From contig NZ_SAVB01000004.1 of NCBI RefSeq assembly GCF_004022265.1, positions 144,116 through 208,115 of the forward strand: 64,000 bases of DNA, written 5' to 3'. A model generated the notes under the pieces. That model was given only the letters and a program-made list of their open reading frames with translations, was not told the DNA's origin and ran no database searches. The position numbers and the translations under genes were made by a program. Shown piece after piece: positions 11,751-20,812 of this stretch. The stretch is from Paenirhodobacter ferrireducens. GTDB lineage: Bacteria > Pseudomonadota > Alphaproteobacteria > Rhodobacterales > Rhodobacteraceae. Positions within the stretch are counted from its first letter, which is position 1, and every line of letters begins with the position of its first letter.

Positions 11751-12104
11751 TCACTCCTGCGGGGGGATGCGGGCAAGGCTTTGCTTGCGGAAGATCTCGG
11801 GGCGCGCGCGCCAGGGCACGAGCCCGTCGGCGCTGGCGGCATAAAGCGCGGCGCCGGAGAGGATCTCGGCGGCGTTCTCGGGGCTCAGGCGGCCGTAGAT
11901 ATAGCTCCACTTGCCCGGCGCGCTCAGCGCCACGGCACAGCCCTGCGCACAGGCCGAGAGGCATTCGACGCCTCGGATGCGCAGCCCCTCGGGGCAGGTG
12001 CCGCCGGCCAGTTCGGCCAGCAAGGCAGCACCGGGGCGCGCCCCCTCGCCGGGATCCTCGCCCGCCCTGCGGCAGGTGGTGCAGACATGAAGTGTCGCGG
12101 TCAT
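11751..12104 (-). CDS. DUF1636 family thioredoxin-like ferredoxin
   Basis: The 117-residue protein starts MTATLHVCTTCRRAGEDPGE and carries GVECLSACAQGCAVAL near residue 55. The CxxC and CxxxCxxxC pattern is that of the DUF1636 family, which resembles 2Fe-2S thioredoxin-like ferredoxins. Its function is unknown; it recurs beside cobW/cobN, suggesting electron transfer or metal handling in B12 synthesis (inference). It is the first gene after the cobalamin riboswitch. A Shine-Dalgarno-like GGAAGGA precedes the ATG at 12104; the longer ORF to 12194 would start within the leader. Confidence 0.82.
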   Translation of the reverse strand: MTATLHVCTTCRRAGEDPGEGARPGAALLAELAGGTCPEGLRIRGVECLSACAQGCAVALSAPGKWSYIYGRLSPENAAEILSGAALYAASADGLVPWRARPEIFRKQSLARIPPQE

Positions 12105-12163
12105 CGCCCGTCCTTCCAGTTCGCGGAAAGGGGGCTGGCCAAGGGATCGACAGGCACACGGGG

Positions 12164-12187
12164 GCGACCGGCAATCCACCCGGTCGC
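12164..12187 (-). promoter_or_regulatory. Hairpin between riboswitch and DUF1636 gene
   Basis: A perfect 8-bp inverted repeat, GCGACCGG / CCGGTCGC, is separated by 8 nt and lies between the riboswitch aptamer and the DUF1636 start codon. It has the right place for an expression platform. No uridine tract follows, so a simple intrinsic terminator is not obvious. Confidence 0.45.
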
Positions 12188-12214
12188 GGCACACCCCGTC
12201 CGCCCGTAATCGTC

Positions 12215-12390
12215 AGCGCTGGCAGGTCTCCCGGCTTGCGGATCCAGGGTTTCCCCAACGGGCGCCCACCTTCCCGGCCAAAGGCCAGTGGCTTGGGCGA
12301 CCTTTCCGGTCACGGTCGCGGGGGCGGCTGCGCTTCGGGCTGACAAGGCCCTATCGCATTCCCTCTTCGCCTGTCGTAGGACAGGAACCA
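12215..12390 (-). promoter_or_regulatory. Cobalamin (adenosylcobalamin) riboswitch
   Basis: On the minus strand the region contains the B12 box AGCCGGGAGACCTGCC at 12221-12236, the conserved GCCACTG at 12286-12292 and the AGGGAA element near 12359-12364, in the correct order and spacing for a cobalamin riboswitch. It begins near a short hairpin (TCCTGTC/GACAGG) at about 12371-12388. It is the leader of the DUF1636-cobW-cobN-cobG-cobH-cobI-cobJ operon, so high cobalamin should switch this operon off. The cobO gene runs divergently only about 57 bp from the 5' end. Exact borders are approximate. Confidence 0.92.
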
Positions 12391-12446
12391 ACGCGCGGCC
12401 ACCAGAGGCCCCGCCGCGCGATTTGTCAAGCCGAAGGAGAGCCGCG

Positions 12447-13067
12447 ATGACGCCCGAGACCGAAGCCGACGCCGCCCGCCACGCCGCGAAGATGGCCAGG
12501 AAGAAGGCCGCGCGCGACCGGATGATGGCGACGAAGACCGGCGAGAAGGGGCTGATCATCGTTCATACCGGGCCGGGCAAGGGCAAGAGCTCGTCGGGCT
12601 TCGGGATGATCCTGCGCGCCATCGCGCATGAGATGCCCTGCGCCGTGGTGCAGTTCATCAAGGGCAGCTGGGACACCGGCGAGCGGCGCCTGATCACCAC
12701 CCATTTCGGCGATCTGTGCCGCTTCGTCGCCTCGGGCGAGGGCTTCACCTGGGAAACCCAGGACCGCGCGCGCGACATCGCCGCCGCCCGCGCCGGCTGG
12801 GACAAGGCCAAGGCGCTGATCCGCGACCCCGAGATCCGTATGGTTCTGCTCGACGAGATCAACATCGCGCTGCGCTATGGCTATCTCGACCTCGACGAGG
12901 TCCTGGCCTTCCTGCGCGACGAGAAGCCCGAGATGACCCATGTCATCCTGACCGGCCGCAACGCCGCCGAGGCGCTGGTCGAGGCGGCCGATCTGGTGAC
13001 CGAGATGACGCTGGTCAAGCACCCGTTCCGCGCCGGCATCAAGGCCCAGCCGGGCGTCGAGTTCTGA
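12447..13067 (+). CDS. cobO: Corrinoid adenosyltransferase CobO
   Basis: CobO transfers the adenosyl group of ATP to Co(I) of cobyrinic acid a,c-diamide. The 206-residue protein starts MTPETEADAARHAAKMARKK. The P-loop HTGPGKGKSSSGFG lies near residue 40, FIKGSWDTGE near 71, and LLDEINIALRYGYLD near 133, all typical of CobA/CobO. Start 12447 has a good Shine-Dalgarno (AAGGAG) 7 nt upstream; the longer ORF from 12288 would translate across the riboswitch region. It is transcribed away from the riboswitch operon. Confidence 0.96.
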   Translation: MTPETEADAARHAAKMARKKAARDRMMATKTGEKGLIIVHTGPGKGKSSSGFGMILRAIAHEMPCAVVQFIKGSWDTGERRLITTHFGDLCRFVASGEGFTWETQDRARDIAAARAGWDKAKALIRDPEIRMVLLDEINIALRYGYLDLDEVLAFLRDEKPEMTHVILTGRNAAEALVEAADLVTEMTLVKHPFRAGIKAQPGVEF

Positions 13068-13122
13068 GCCCGGACCGGGGGCCAGCCCCCGGGACCCCCG
13101 AGGTATTTTCGGCAAGATGAAA
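13068..13122 (+). repeat. Dispersed intergenic repeat, copy 1
   Basis: Right after cobO a GC hairpin (GGGGGCCAGCCCCC) is followed by CCCCCGAGGTATTTTCGGC and AAGATGAAA. This hairpin-plus-AT-core unit recurs at 13265, 44367, 56845, 58440, 60976, 61056 and, degraded, at 52174. Confidence 0.8.
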
Positions 13123-13264
13123 GCAGGGAAGGCTTAAGAATGATGTGCCACGCTGACGGGGCGGTACAGGGAGAGGTCCCGATGACCGCGCAAGGTGAAA
13201 GCGCCGCGTCTCCCCCGCTCCGCCGGCCCGAGGCGCGGCGCGGCATTGCTGGAACCGCCCAGCC

Positions 13265-13302
13265 CTTTCATCTTGCCTCAAATACCTCCGCCGGAGGCTC
13301 CC
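13265..13302 (-). repeat. Dispersed intergenic repeat, copy 2
   Basis: Read on the minus strand this is GGAGGTATTTGAGGCAAGAT plus GAAA, preceded by a GCCTCCGGCGGAGG palindrome. It faces copy 1 tail to tail across about 140 bp between cobO and cobQ. The space between holds only a short ORF (13140-13340) with no recognisable product. Confidence 0.75.
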
Positions 13303-13336
13303 GCAGTCTCGGCCGCACGACGGCAGGAGGCCGGGG

Positions 13337-14782
13337 ATGACGGCGCTGATGATCCAGGGCACGGGCTCGAACGTCGGCAAGTCGATGCTGGTGGCCGGGC
13401 TGTGCCGGGCGGCGCGGCGGCGCGGGCTGAGTGTCGCCCCCTTCAAGCCGCAGAACATGTCGAACAACGCGGCGGTCACTGCCGACGGCGGCGAGATCGG
13501 CCGGGCGCAGGCACTGCAGGCGCGGGCGGCGGGGCTTCTGCCCGTCACCGACATGAACCCGGTGCTGCTGAAGCCCGAAAGCGAGACCGGGGCGCAGGTC
13601 ATCGTGCAGGGGCGGCGGCGCGCCGTCACCGGGGCGCGCGACTATGCCACCTTCCGCGCCGGGCTGATGGGGGCGGTGCTCGAAAGCTTCGGCCGGCTTT
13701 CAGCGGCGCATGACCTTGTCCTCGTCGAGGGCGCGGGCAGTCCAGCCGAGGTGAACCTGCGCGCGAACGACATCGCCAACATGGGCTTTGCGCGCGCGGC
13801 CGGGGTGCCGGTGGTGCTCGCCGGCGACATCGACCGCGGCGGGGTGATCGCGCAGATCGTCGGCACGCAGGCGGTGCTGGACCCGGCCGACGCGGCGCTG
13901 GTGCGCGGCTTTGTCGTGAACAAGTTCCGCGGCGACCCGCGGCTCTTCGACGATGGCTATCGCTTCATCGAGACACGCACCGGCTGGCCCGGTTTCGGCG
14001 TGCTGCCCTGGTTCTCCGCGGCGCATCGCCTGCCCGCCGAGGATGCGCTCGACCTGGTTTCGGGCCCGGCCTCGGGCGGGGTGAAGATCGCCTGTCTGAG
14101 CTTCTCGCGGATCGCGAATTTCGACGACCTCGACCCGCTCGCGGCCGAGCCGGGGGTCGAGCTGGTGATGGTGCGCGCGGGCGAGCCGATCCCGGGCGAT
14201 GCGCGGCTGGTGATCCTGCCCGGCACGAAATCGACGCGCGGCGATCTCGCCTTCCTGCGCGCGCAGGGCTGGGACATCGACCTCGCCGCCCATCTGCGCC
14301 GCGGCGGCGCTGTGCTGGGCATCTGCGGCGGGTATCAGATGCTGGGCCGCGTGATCGCCGATCCCGAGGGGATCGAGGGGCCCGCGGGCGAAAGCCCCGG
14401 GCTGGGCCTTCTCGACGTGACCACGGTGATGACGCCAGAGAAGCGGTTGAGCCGGGTCTCGGCGCGCCATGCGGGCACCGGGCTGGCGGTCGAGGGCTAT
14501 GAAATCCACATCGGCCGCACCGAGGGGCCGGACCGCGCCCGCCCCTTCGCCGATATTGCCGGCGCGGCGGAGGGCGCGATCTCGGCCGACGGGCGGGTGA
14601 GCGGCAGCTATCTGCACGGGCTCTTTGCCGCCGACGACTTCCGTGCGGCTTTCCTCAGCGGGCTGGGCATCGCCGCCTCGGGCCGTGGGCACGAGGCCGG
14701 GGTCGAGGCGGCGCTCGAGGCCCTCGCCGATCACGTCGAGGAACATCTCGACGTGACGGGGCTTCTGGCGCTCGCGCGTTAG
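13337..14782 (+). CDS. cobQ: Cobyric acid synthase CobQ
   Basis: CobQ amidates side chains b, d, e and g of adenosylcobyrinic acid a,c-diamide. The 481-residue protein starts [20 protein letters not shown] with the dethiobiotin-synthetase-like P-loop, followed by [12 protein letters not shown]. The glutamine amidotransferase domain has its cysteine in [10 protein letters not shown] near residue 331 and the histidine in GSYLHGLF near 430. Length is normal. Its 3' end overlaps the convergent cobC gene by 4 bp. Confidence 0.97.
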   Translation: MTALMIQGTGSNVGKSMLVAGLCRAARRRGLSVAPFKPQNMSNNAAVTADGGEIGRAQALQARAAGLLPVTDMNPVLLKPESETGAQVIVQGRRRAVTGARDYATFRAGLMGAVLESFGRLSAAHDLVLVEGAGSPAEVNLRANDIANMGFARAAGVPVVLAGDIDRGGVIAQIVGTQAVLDPADAALVRGFVVNKFRGDPRLFDDGYRFIETRTGWPGFGVLPWFSAAHRLPAEDALDLVSGPASGGVKIACLSFSRIANFDDLDPLAAEPGVELVMVRAGEPIPGDARLVILPGTKSTRGDLAFLRAQGWDIDLAAHLRRGGAVLGICGGYQMLGRVIADPEGIEGPAGESPGLGLLDVTTVMTPEKRLSRVSARHAGTGLAVEGYEIHIGRTEGPDRARPFADIAGAAEGAISADGRVSGSYLHGLFAADDFRAAFLSGLGIAASGRGHEAGVEAALEALADHVEEHLDVTGLLALAR

Positions 14783-15738
14783 CGGGCGAGCGCGGCGCTC
14801 AGCCGGCCCCATTCCGCCGCGCCGCCGGGCAGGCCAAGGCGCAGCCAGGTGGGTGACCAGGGGAAGATCCGCGACCAGATCCGTTCGCGGGCAAGGCCCT
14901 CCAGTGCCGCCGGTGCATCGGGCGTGGCATAGGTGCGAAACAGCGCCGTGCCGCCGACAAGCGACCAGCCCGCCCCCTGCGCCAGCGCATCGAGGCGGAG
15001 GGCCTCGGCCGCGAGCCGGGCGATGGTCGCCGCGCACCAGGGCGCATCGGCAAGCGCGATCCGGCCGATCTCGAGCGCGGGGCCCGAGACCGGCCAGGGC
15101 CCGGCCGCGGCCTCGAGCGCGGCGATCGTCGCCGCATCGGCGAAGACGAAGCCGAGGCGCAGCCCGGCAAGGCCCCAGAACTTGCCGAAGGAGCGCAGCA
15201 CCGTCAGCCCATCGGTGCCGGCATGGGCAGCGACCGACAGCCCCGGCACCGGGTCGGCAAAGCTTTCATCGACCACCAGCCGGCCGACAGCGCCCGACAG
15301 CGCCAGCAGATCGGCGGGCGCGTGGGTCTGGCCGTCGGGGTTGTTCGGGTTGACGACCACGGCCAGATCGGCGCCGGCAAGGTCCGTCAGTCGTGCCACC
15401 TCCTCGACCTGCCAGCCGGCGGCGCGCAGCTGTGCGGCATGCTCGTTATAGGTCGGCGCCAGCACCCGGGCGCGTCCGGGCGGGCCAAGGCGGGGCAACA
15501 TCTGGATTGCCGCCTGCGCGCCGGCCAGCGCCATCCCCGGCGCCGCGGTGCCAAAGGCTGCCTGCGCGGCGGCAAGCAGTGCGGCCTTGGCCGGCGCCGT
15601 GGGCAGCGCCGTCCAGACCTCGGGCGGCAGCGGCGGCAGCGGATAGGGCGCGCGGTTGATGCCGGTCGAGAGGTCGATCCAGTCGGTGCCGCCAAAGCGC
15701 GCCCGCGCCGCATCCAGATTACCACCGTGATCGCGCAT
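14779..15738 (-). CDS. cobC: Threonine-phosphate decarboxylase CobC
   Basis: CobC (P. denitrificans naming; CobD in Salmonella) is a PLP enzyme that turns L-threonine phosphate into (R)-1-amino-2-propanol phosphate for the nucleotide loop. The 319-residue protein starts [20 protein letters not shown], with [13 protein letters not shown] following. The PLP lysine is in [17 protein letters not shown] near residue 189, and VVNPNNPDG is the usual fold I aminotransferase signature. Its start overlaps the cobD stop (TGATG). Its substrate would come from BluE two genes upstream. Confidence 0.94.
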   Translation of the reverse strand: MRDHGGNLDAARARFGGTDWIDLSTGINRAPYPLPPLPPEVWTALPTAPAKAALLAAAQAAFGTAAPGMALAGAQAAIQMLPRLGPPGRARVLAPTYNEHAAQLRAAGWQVEEVARLTDLAGADLAVVVNPNNPDGQTHAPADLLALSGAVGRLVVDESFADPVPGLSVAAHAGTDGLTVLRSFGKFWGLAGLRLGFVFADAATIAALEAAAGPWPVSGPALEIGRIALADAPWCAATIARLAAEALRLDALAQGAGWSLVGGTALFRTYATPDAPAALEGLARERIWSRIFPWSPTWLRLGLPGGAAEWGRLSAALAR

Positions 15739-16676
15739 CAGATCCCCCAGACTGCCGCCGCCGCGAGGAGAAGCCCGAGCCCCGCCATCGCCCGACGGTA
15801 AAGCGCAAGGCCGCGGGCAAGGTCAAGCGGCGCGGGATCGGGGGCGGTGCCGTTCAGCCAGGGCTCGGCCGCCACCGTGGTGCCGTAGATCCGCGGCCCG
15901 GACAGCCGCACGCCAAGCGCCCCGGCAAGCGCCGCCTCGGGCCAGCCGGCATTGGGCGAGCGATGCGCGCGGGCGTCGCGCATCATCACCGCAAGCGCGC
16001 GGCCGGGCGCGCGCGAGACCAGCGCGAAGACCACCCCGGTCAGCCGCGCCGGGATCAGGTTCGCGACATCGTCGATGCGCGCCGCGGCCCAGCCGAAGGC
16101 CTCGTGCCGTGCGGTGCGGTGGCCGATCATCGAATCGAGCGTGTTGATCGCCTTGTAGGCGGCAATTCCCGGCAGCCCCGCCACCACGCCCCAGAAAAGG
16201 GGCGCGGTGATCCCGTCCGAGCTGTTTTCGGCCAGGCTTTCCAGCGCCGCGCGGGCGACGCCAGCCTCATCCAGCGCCGCGGGATCGCGGCCGACGATCA
16301 TCGACACCGCCTGCCGCGCAGCGCCAAGGTCACCGGCGACGAGCGGCCGGGCGACAGCTGCGACATGGTCGTGCATCGAGCGGATCGCGACGAGCGGCCA
16401 GGCCAGCACGCCGCCGATCACGATGCCGAGCGGCCCCGCCGGCAGCAGCGCCTGTGCGACCGCCCCCGCCCCCGCCGCAAGGGCGATGGTGAGAAGCGCG
16501 GCGAAGACACCGCGGGCGCGCCGCGCCGTGCCCTCGCGGTTCAGCCGGCGGTCAAGCGTCGCGATCAGCGCGCCAAGCCAGGTGACCGGGTGGCCGATGC
16601 GGCGAAACAGCGCGTCGGGCCAGCCGAAGATCAGGTCGATCGCGCAGGCGACCAGCATCATCGCGGCAAAACTCAT
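15738..16676 (-). CDS. cobD: Adenosylcobinamide-phosphate synthase CobD (CbiB)
   Basis: CobD is an inner-membrane enzyme that attaches aminopropanol phosphate to adenosylcobyric acid. The 312-residue protein starts MSFAAMMLVACAIDLIFGWP; family motifs are GHPVTWLGALI near residue 28, ENSSDGITAPLFW near 149 and AYKAINTLDSMIGHR near 172. It has several hydrophobic segments at both ends. Start 16676 overlaps the bluE stop as ATGA. A longer reading to 17075 would use bluE sequence in another frame. Confidence 0.95.
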   Translation of the reverse strand: MSFAAMMLVACAIDLIFGWPDALFRRIGHPVTWLGALIATLDRRLNREGTARRARGVFAALLTIALAAGAGAVAQALLPAGPLGIVIGGVLAWPLVAIRSMHDHVAAVARPLVAGDLGAARQAVSMIVGRDPAALDEAGVARAALESLAENSSDGITAPLFWGVVAGLPGIAAYKAINTLDSMIGHRTARHEAFGWAAARIDDVANLIPARLTGVVFALVSRAPGRALAVMMRDARAHRSPNAGWPEAALAGALGVRLSGPRIYGTTVAAEPWLNGTAPDPAPLDLARGLALYRRAMAGLGLLLAAAAVWGI

Positions 16677-17467
16677 CTTTCTCCTCCGGTGAAGCGGCGG
16701 ATGCCGGTAAGGCCCGCGGCGCGCAGCACCGCCCCTGCGCCCGCGGGCAGAGTGCCCGGCACGAAGAGGAAGGCACGGGCGGCGCCGGTATGGGCAATCG
16801 CATACCCGGCGGCACCAAGCGCGCGGGCGATCCCGGCCGAGGGATCGCCCACGGGGCCGCGCAACGCAAGGGTGCGGCGCGCGCTTTCGCTGGCGAGTGC
16901 CGCCAGGGTGGGCAGATCGCCGCCCCGGGCCCAGAGCCGGGCGAGGTCGGCGATGTCGGGGAAGCCCGCGTCGCGCGGCTCGGTCCGGCGCGGCGGGCCC
17001 CAGAAACCGCCGATCGCGTGAAACCGCGGCAGCGCCGGCAGATGCGCCACCGTCCGCCCCTCGCGCGAGGCCCACAGACGCCGCGCGGGAGACGCGAACA
17101 TCAGCGGGTCCGAGGCGCCCTCGGCCGCGACGCAGGCGCGGGCGAGCCCCTCGGGCGGGCCCTGCCAGCCCGCAAGCCGGGCGAGCGCCACCAGCGCAGC
17201 CGTCGAAACCCCGGTGCCCATGCCGGGCGGCGCGAGCGGGCGCAGCGCCAAGCGGCCGGGCAGCGGCAGGTCAAGCCGGGCGAGCAGCGCGCGCGCCTGC
17301 GCCGGCGGCGGCCCGCCATGCAGCATGAGCCCGCGCCCGCCGCTTGCCTGCGCGACGACGCCGAGCGACGGGCAGGGCAGCGTGATCAGCGCCACCGGCC
17401 CGTCGGGGCCAAGCCGACCCTGCAGGAACTCGCCGAAATGGCCGGGGACGTGCAGGCTCCCCCTCAT
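16673..17467 (-). CDS. bluE: L-threonine kinase, PduX/BluE type (GHMP kinase)
   Basis: This 264-residue protein starts MRGSLHVPGHFGEFLQG, matching the PGxxGEfxQG start of PduX-type L-threonine kinases. The GHMP ATP-binding motif is PPGMGTGVSTAAL near residue 86. Such enzymes make L-threonine phosphate, the substrate of CobC. In Rhodobacter capsulatus the equivalent gene is bluE, beside other late B12 genes. It overlaps both neighbours by ATGA, so it is translated with the phosphatase gene and cobD. The assignment rests on these motifs and the context. Confidence 0.85.
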   Translation of the reverse strand: MRGSLHVPGHFGEFLQGRLGPDGPVALITLPCPSLGVVAQASGGRGLMLHGGPPPAQARALLARLDLPLPGRLALRPLAPPGMGTGVSTAALVALARLAGWQGPPEGLARACVAAEGASDPLMFASPARRLWASREGRTVAHLPALPRFHAIGGFWGPPRRTEPRDAGFPDIADLARLWARGGDLPTLAALASESARRTLALRGPVGDPSAGIARALGAAGYAIAHTGAARAFLFVPGTLPAGAGAVLRAAGLTGIRRFTGGER

Positions 17468-18039
17468 CCGCAGACCCGGTTCACGCCGGCCACCGACCAG
17501 CCGCCGCCGGGCAGCGCCAGCAGCCGGGTGAGCGACAGCGGCGCCACCTGAAAGGCGAGCGCGCCCGGCACCGATCCGGTGGCGAGCGCCAGCGCCGCGC
17601 GCACGATGCCGGCATGGGCGACGACGGCCACCCGCCCCTCGCCCGCCGCCAGCGCCGCAATCGCCGGGGTGGCGCGGGCACACAGATCGGCAAAGCTTTC
17701 GCCGCGCGGCGGGCGATGCGCGGCGAGTTCAGACGCAGAGAGCGTGCCGATATCGGGCAGATCGGCGAAGGGCAGCCCTTCCCACTCGCCGAAATCCTGT
17801 TCCCACAACCGCGGATCGGTCTCGGGCTCCTGATCGGGCCAGAGCGCCGCCGCGGTCTGCCGGCAGCGCAGCGCGGGCGAGGCGACGACACGCAAAGGCC
17901 CCAGCTCGGCGCGCAGCGCGGCAAGCGTGGCCGCGGCGGGCAGATCGGCCGGCACATCGCGGCGACCGGCCAGACAGCCGCCATGGCGCGCGGGCGCATG
18001 ACGGATGAAGACCAGCTCGCGCATCCCCTCGGCGGACAT
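17464..18039 (-). CDS. Histidine phosphatase family protein, probable alpha-ribazole phosphatase
   Basis: The 191-residue protein starts MSAEGMRELVFIRHAPARHG. The phosphohistidine is in FIRHAPA near residue 13, and the second histidine is in VAVVAHAGIVRAAL near 145. WEQDFGEWEGLPFADL is typical of the CobC (Salmonella) alpha-ribazole phosphatase group, which removes the phosphate of alpha-ribazole phosphate or adenosylcobalamin phosphate. Start 18039 has AGGAG 9 nt upstream; a Met five codons later is the alternative. It heads the minus-strand run phosphatase-bluE-cobD-cobC. Confidence 0.8.
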   Translation of the reverse strand: MSAEGMRELVFIRHAPARHGGCLAGRRDVPADLPAAATLAALRAELGPLRVVASPALRCRQTAAALWPDQEPETDPRLWEQDFGEWEGLPFADLPDIGTLSASELAAHRPPRGESFADLCARATPAIAALAAGEGRVAVVAHAGIVRAALALATGSVPGALAFQVAPLSLTRLLALPGGGWSVAGVNRVCG

Positions 18040-18105
18040 CTCGCATTTCTCCTTTCGCGGCTGCGCCGTTTCTGCTTTGAAGCCGGGCGGGGGACAAGAG
18101 AAACC

Positions 18106-18609
18106 ATGAGCCAGACCATCCTGATTACCGGCGGCGTGCGTTCGGGCAAGAGCGCGATCGCCGAGGGCCGCACCCTCGGCTTCGGCACGCCGGCCGTCTA
18201 CATCGCCACCGCGCAGGCCTTCGACGGCGAGATGGAAACCCGGATCGCGGCGCATCAGGCCCGGCGCGGCGCCGAATGGCGGACGGTGCAGGAGCCGCTC
18301 GACCTTGTCGGCGCGCTGGCCGCGACCGATGGCGCGCCGCGGCTGGTCGACTGTCTGACGCTGTGGCTGACGAACCAGATGCTCGGCGGGCACGACTGGC
18401 AGGCGGCGGGGCGCGATCTGTGCGCCGCACTTGCCCGACAGACCTCGCCGGTGGTTCTGGTGACGAACGAGGTCGGTCTGGGCATCGTGCCCGAGAACCG
18501 GCTTGCCCGCGAGTTCCGCGATGCCGCGGGGCTTCTCAACCAATGGGTCGCGGCCGTGGCGGACGAGGTGATCTTCGCCGTGGCCGGCCTGCCGATGAAG
18601 GTGAAATGA
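18106..18609 (+). CDS. cobU: Adenosylcobinamide kinase / guanylyltransferase CobU (CobP)
   Basis: This bifunctional enzyme phosphorylates adenosylcobinamide and then transfers GMP to it. The 167-residue protein starts MSQTILITGGVRSGKSAIAE with the P-loop GGVRSGKS. Family motifs are YIATAQAFDGEMETRIAAHQ near residue 32, LVDCLTLWLTNQ near 81 and VTNEVGLGIVPEN near 121. The stop codon overlaps the cobT start region, so the two are coupled. A 66-bp divergent gap separates it from the phosphatase gene. Confidence 0.95.
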   Translation: MSQTILITGGVRSGKSAIAEGRTLGFGTPAVYIATAQAFDGEMETRIAAHQARRGAEWRTVQEPLDLVGALAATDGAPRLVDCLTLWLTNQMLGGHDWQAAGRDLCAALARQTSPVVLVTNEVGLGIVPENRLAREFRDAAGLLNQWVAAVADEVIFAVAGLPMKVK

Positions 18610-19613
18610 TGACATTCCAATCGCTTGCCGAAATCGCCGCGCTGGCGGACACGCTGCCGGCCGTGGACGAGGGCGCCCGCGCTGCCGCCCTTGCCCGGCA
18701 GAACAGCCTGACGAAGCCGCCGGGATCGCTCGGCCGGCTCGAGGATCTGGCGATCTTCATGGCGGGCTGGCGCGGCACCGACCGGCCGCGCATCGCCAAG
18801 GCGCAGGCGGTAATTTTTGCCGGCAACCACGGCGTCTGCGCGCAGGGGGTGAACCCCTATCCGCAGGACGTGACGAAGCAGATGGTGGCGAATTTCGAGG
18901 CCGGCGGCGCCTCGATCAACCAGCTGTGCCGGGTCAACGGGGCCGAGCTGAGCGTCGTCGCGCTCGATCTCGATCATCCCACCGCCGATTTCACCCAGGG
19001 CCCGGCGATGACCGAGGCCGAGACGCTTGATGCGATGAACCGCGGCGCGGCGGCGGTCGATCCCACGGCCGATGTGCTGATCCTCGGCGAGATGGGCATC
19101 GGCAATTCGACGATCGCGGCGGCGCTCGCCTCGGCGCTTTTCGGCGCGACGCCGGCCGACTGGGTCGGGCCCGGCACCGGCTCGGACGATGCCGGGATCA
19201 GGCGCAAGGTCGCGGCGATCGAGGCGGGGCTGCGGCTCCATGGCGGCAAGGACGCGATGACGACGCTCGCAAGCCTTGGCGGGCGCGAGCAGGCGGCGAT
19301 CTGCGGTGCGGTGCTGGCGGCGCGGGCGGCGCGGATTCCGGTGATTCTCGACGGTTTCATCTGCACCGCGGCGGCGGCGACGCTCTATGCCGCCGAGCCG
19401 CGGTTGCTCGATCATTGCCTCGTCGGCCATGCCTCGGCCGAGCCGGGGCACCGGCGCCTGCTCGCGGCGATCGGCAAGACGGCGGTGGTCGAATTCGACA
19501 TGCGCCTTGGCGAGGGCTCGGGCGCGGCGCTGGCGCTTGGCATCCTGCGCGCCGCGCTCGAATGCCACAACGGCATGGCGACCTTCGGCGAGGCGGGGGT
19601 CAGCGAGGCATGA
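18609..19613 (+). CDS. cobT: Nicotinate-nucleotide--dimethylbenzimidazole phosphoribosyltransferase CobT
   Basis: CobT (CobU in P. denitrificans naming) makes alpha-ribazole 5'-phosphate from dimethylbenzimidazole and nicotinate mononucleotide. The 334-residue protein starts [20 protein letters not shown], with the substrate-binding [13 protein letters not shown] near residue 36, [12 protein letters not shown] near 74 and [15 protein letters not shown] near 160. Two adjacent ATGs (18606 and 18609) are possible; the second gives better spacing (7 nt) from AAGG. The stop overlaps cobS as ATGA. Confidence 0.95.
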   Translation: MTFQSLAEIAALADTLPAVDEGARAAALARQNSLTKPPGSLGRLEDLAIFMAGWRGTDRPRIAKAQAVIFAGNHGVCAQGVNPYPQDVTKQMVANFEAGGASINQLCRVNGAELSVVALDLDHPTADFTQGPAMTEAETLDAMNRGAAAVDPTADVLILGEMGIGNSTIAAALASALFGATPADWVGPGTGSDDAGIRRKVAAIEAGLRLHGGKDAMTTLASLGGREQAAICGAVLAARAARIPVILDGFICTAAAATLYAAEPRLLDHCLVGHASAEPGHRRLLAAIGKTAVVEFDMRLGEGSGAALALGILRAALECHNGMATFGEAGVSEA

Positions 19614-20356
19614 TCCGCGCCCGCGCCGCCGAGGCCCAGCTGGCGCTGATGCTGCTGACGCGGCTGCCGGCGGGGCGGCTGCCCGAGCCCGCGCCGGCGA
19701 TCGGCACGGCAGCCTGGGCCTTTCCGCTGGCGGGGCTCGCCGTCGGGCTGGTCGCGGCGGCGGTGCTGGCCGTGGCCGGCGCGCTTGGCCTGCCGCCGAT
19801 GCTGGCGGCGGGGCTGGCGCTTGCGTCGATGGTCGTGACCACCGGCGGGCTGCACGAGGACGGGCTCGCCGATGTCGCCGATGGCTTCTGGGGCGGGCGT
19901 GAGCGGGCGCGGCGGCTCGAGATCATGCGCGACAGCCGGATCGGCTCCTATGGCACGCTGGCGCTGATCCTGTCGCTCGGCCTGCGCTGGCAGGCGCTGG
20001 CGGCGCTGACCGCGGCAGAGCACGGGATCGCGGCGCTGATCGTCATGGCCTGTGCCGCGCGGGTGGCGCCGGTGGCGCTGATGGCGGCGCTGCCGCCCGC
20101 GCGCGCCGAAGGCATGGGCCACCTGGCCCGCGGCGTACCGGGCGAAGCGGTGGGGACGGCGCTGCTGATCGGGCTTGCGGTTCTGGCGCTGATCCCCGGC
20201 ACCGCGCTGGCCCTGCTGGCCGCTGCGCTGGCCACGCTCGGCGTCGGCCTGCTTGCCCGCGCGAAGATCGGCGGGCAGAGCGGCGACGTTCTGGGCACCG
20301 GCGAGCAGGCGGCCGAGATCGCGCTTCTTATGGCGCTGGTCGCTCAGCTCGGCTGA
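19610..20356 (+). CDS. cobS: Adenosylcobinamide-GDP ribazoletransferase CobS (CobV)
   Basis: This membrane enzyme joins adenosylcobinamide-GDP with alpha-ribazole (phosphate) in the last step of B12 assembly. The 248-residue protein starts [20 protein letters not shown]. The family motifs [18 protein letters not shown] (near residue 83) and [13 protein letters not shown] (near 106) are present. Most of the rest is hydrophobic, with several transmembrane segments. Its last 13 bp overlap the 3' end of the convergent Lrp-type regulator gene. Confidence 0.95.
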   Translation: MIRARAAEAQLALMLLTRLPAGRLPEPAPAIGTAAWAFPLAGLAVGLVAAAVLAVAGALGLPPMLAAGLALASMVVTTGGLHEDGLADVADGFWGGRERARRLEIMRDSRIGSYGTLALILSLGLRWQALAALTAAEHGIAALIVMACAARVAPVALMAALPPARAEGMGHLARGVPGEAVGTALLIGLAVLALIPGTALALLAAALATLGVGLLARAKIGGQSGDVLGTGEQAAEIALLMALVAQLG

Positions 20357-20802
20357 GGCGGCAGGCTCGGCCGGCTCAGCAGCCGCTCCATCACGAAGCG
20401 CGAGGTGACGGCGCGCATCGGCACCGCCTCGGTCAGGCGCCGGTAAAGCGCGTCATAGCTTGCCATGTCGACGGTGACGACGCGCAGCAGGTAGTCCGCC
20501 GCGCCGCCAAGGCGCAGCACCTCCATTACCTCGGGGATCGGCTCGAGCGCCGCCAGAAAGGCCGCGCGCCACGCCGGCGTGTGGTCGAGCGCGATCACCT
20601 CGACATAGACGGTGAGCCCGAGGCCGAGCGCCTCGGGCGCCACCCGGATCGTGCGGCCGGCGATGACACCGGCCTCTTCGAGCTTGTGCACCCGCCGCCA
20701 GCACGGACTTTGCGACAGGCCGACGCGATCGGCAAGCTCGGCGATCGGCAGCGAGGCATCGCCTTGCAGCTCGCTCAGGATGCGCCGGTCGATGGCGTCC
20801 AT
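20344..20802 (-). CDS. Lrp/AsnC family transcriptional regulator
   Basis: The 152-residue protein starts [20 protein letters not shown], the standard AsnC-type winged helix with [16 protein letters not shown] as the recognition region. The C-terminal RAM (ligand-binding) domain includes [19 protein letters not shown]. Such regulators usually respond to amino acids. It follows cysA by 10 bp on the same strand, so it may be the last gene of the sulfate operon, but nothing shows what it controls. Confidence 0.9.
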   Translation of the reverse strand: MDAIDRRILSELQGDASLPIAELADRVGLSQSPCWRRVHKLEEAGVIAGRTIRVAPEALGLGLTVYVEVIALDHTPAWRAAFLAALEPIPEVMEVLRLGGAADYLLRVVTVDMASYDALYRRLTEAVPMRAVTSRFVMERLLSRPSLPPQPS

Positions 20803-20812
20803 CTGCCCCTCC

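Noticed and set aside
13140..13340. 66-codon ORF between cobO and cobQ
   Set aside because: Crosses a repeat copy, has no domain and overlaps the cobQ start; probably chance.
18030..18110. B12-box-like AGCCGGGCGGGG before cobU
   Set aside because: The GCCACTG and AGGGAA elements and space for an aptamer are missing; a second riboswitch is not supported.
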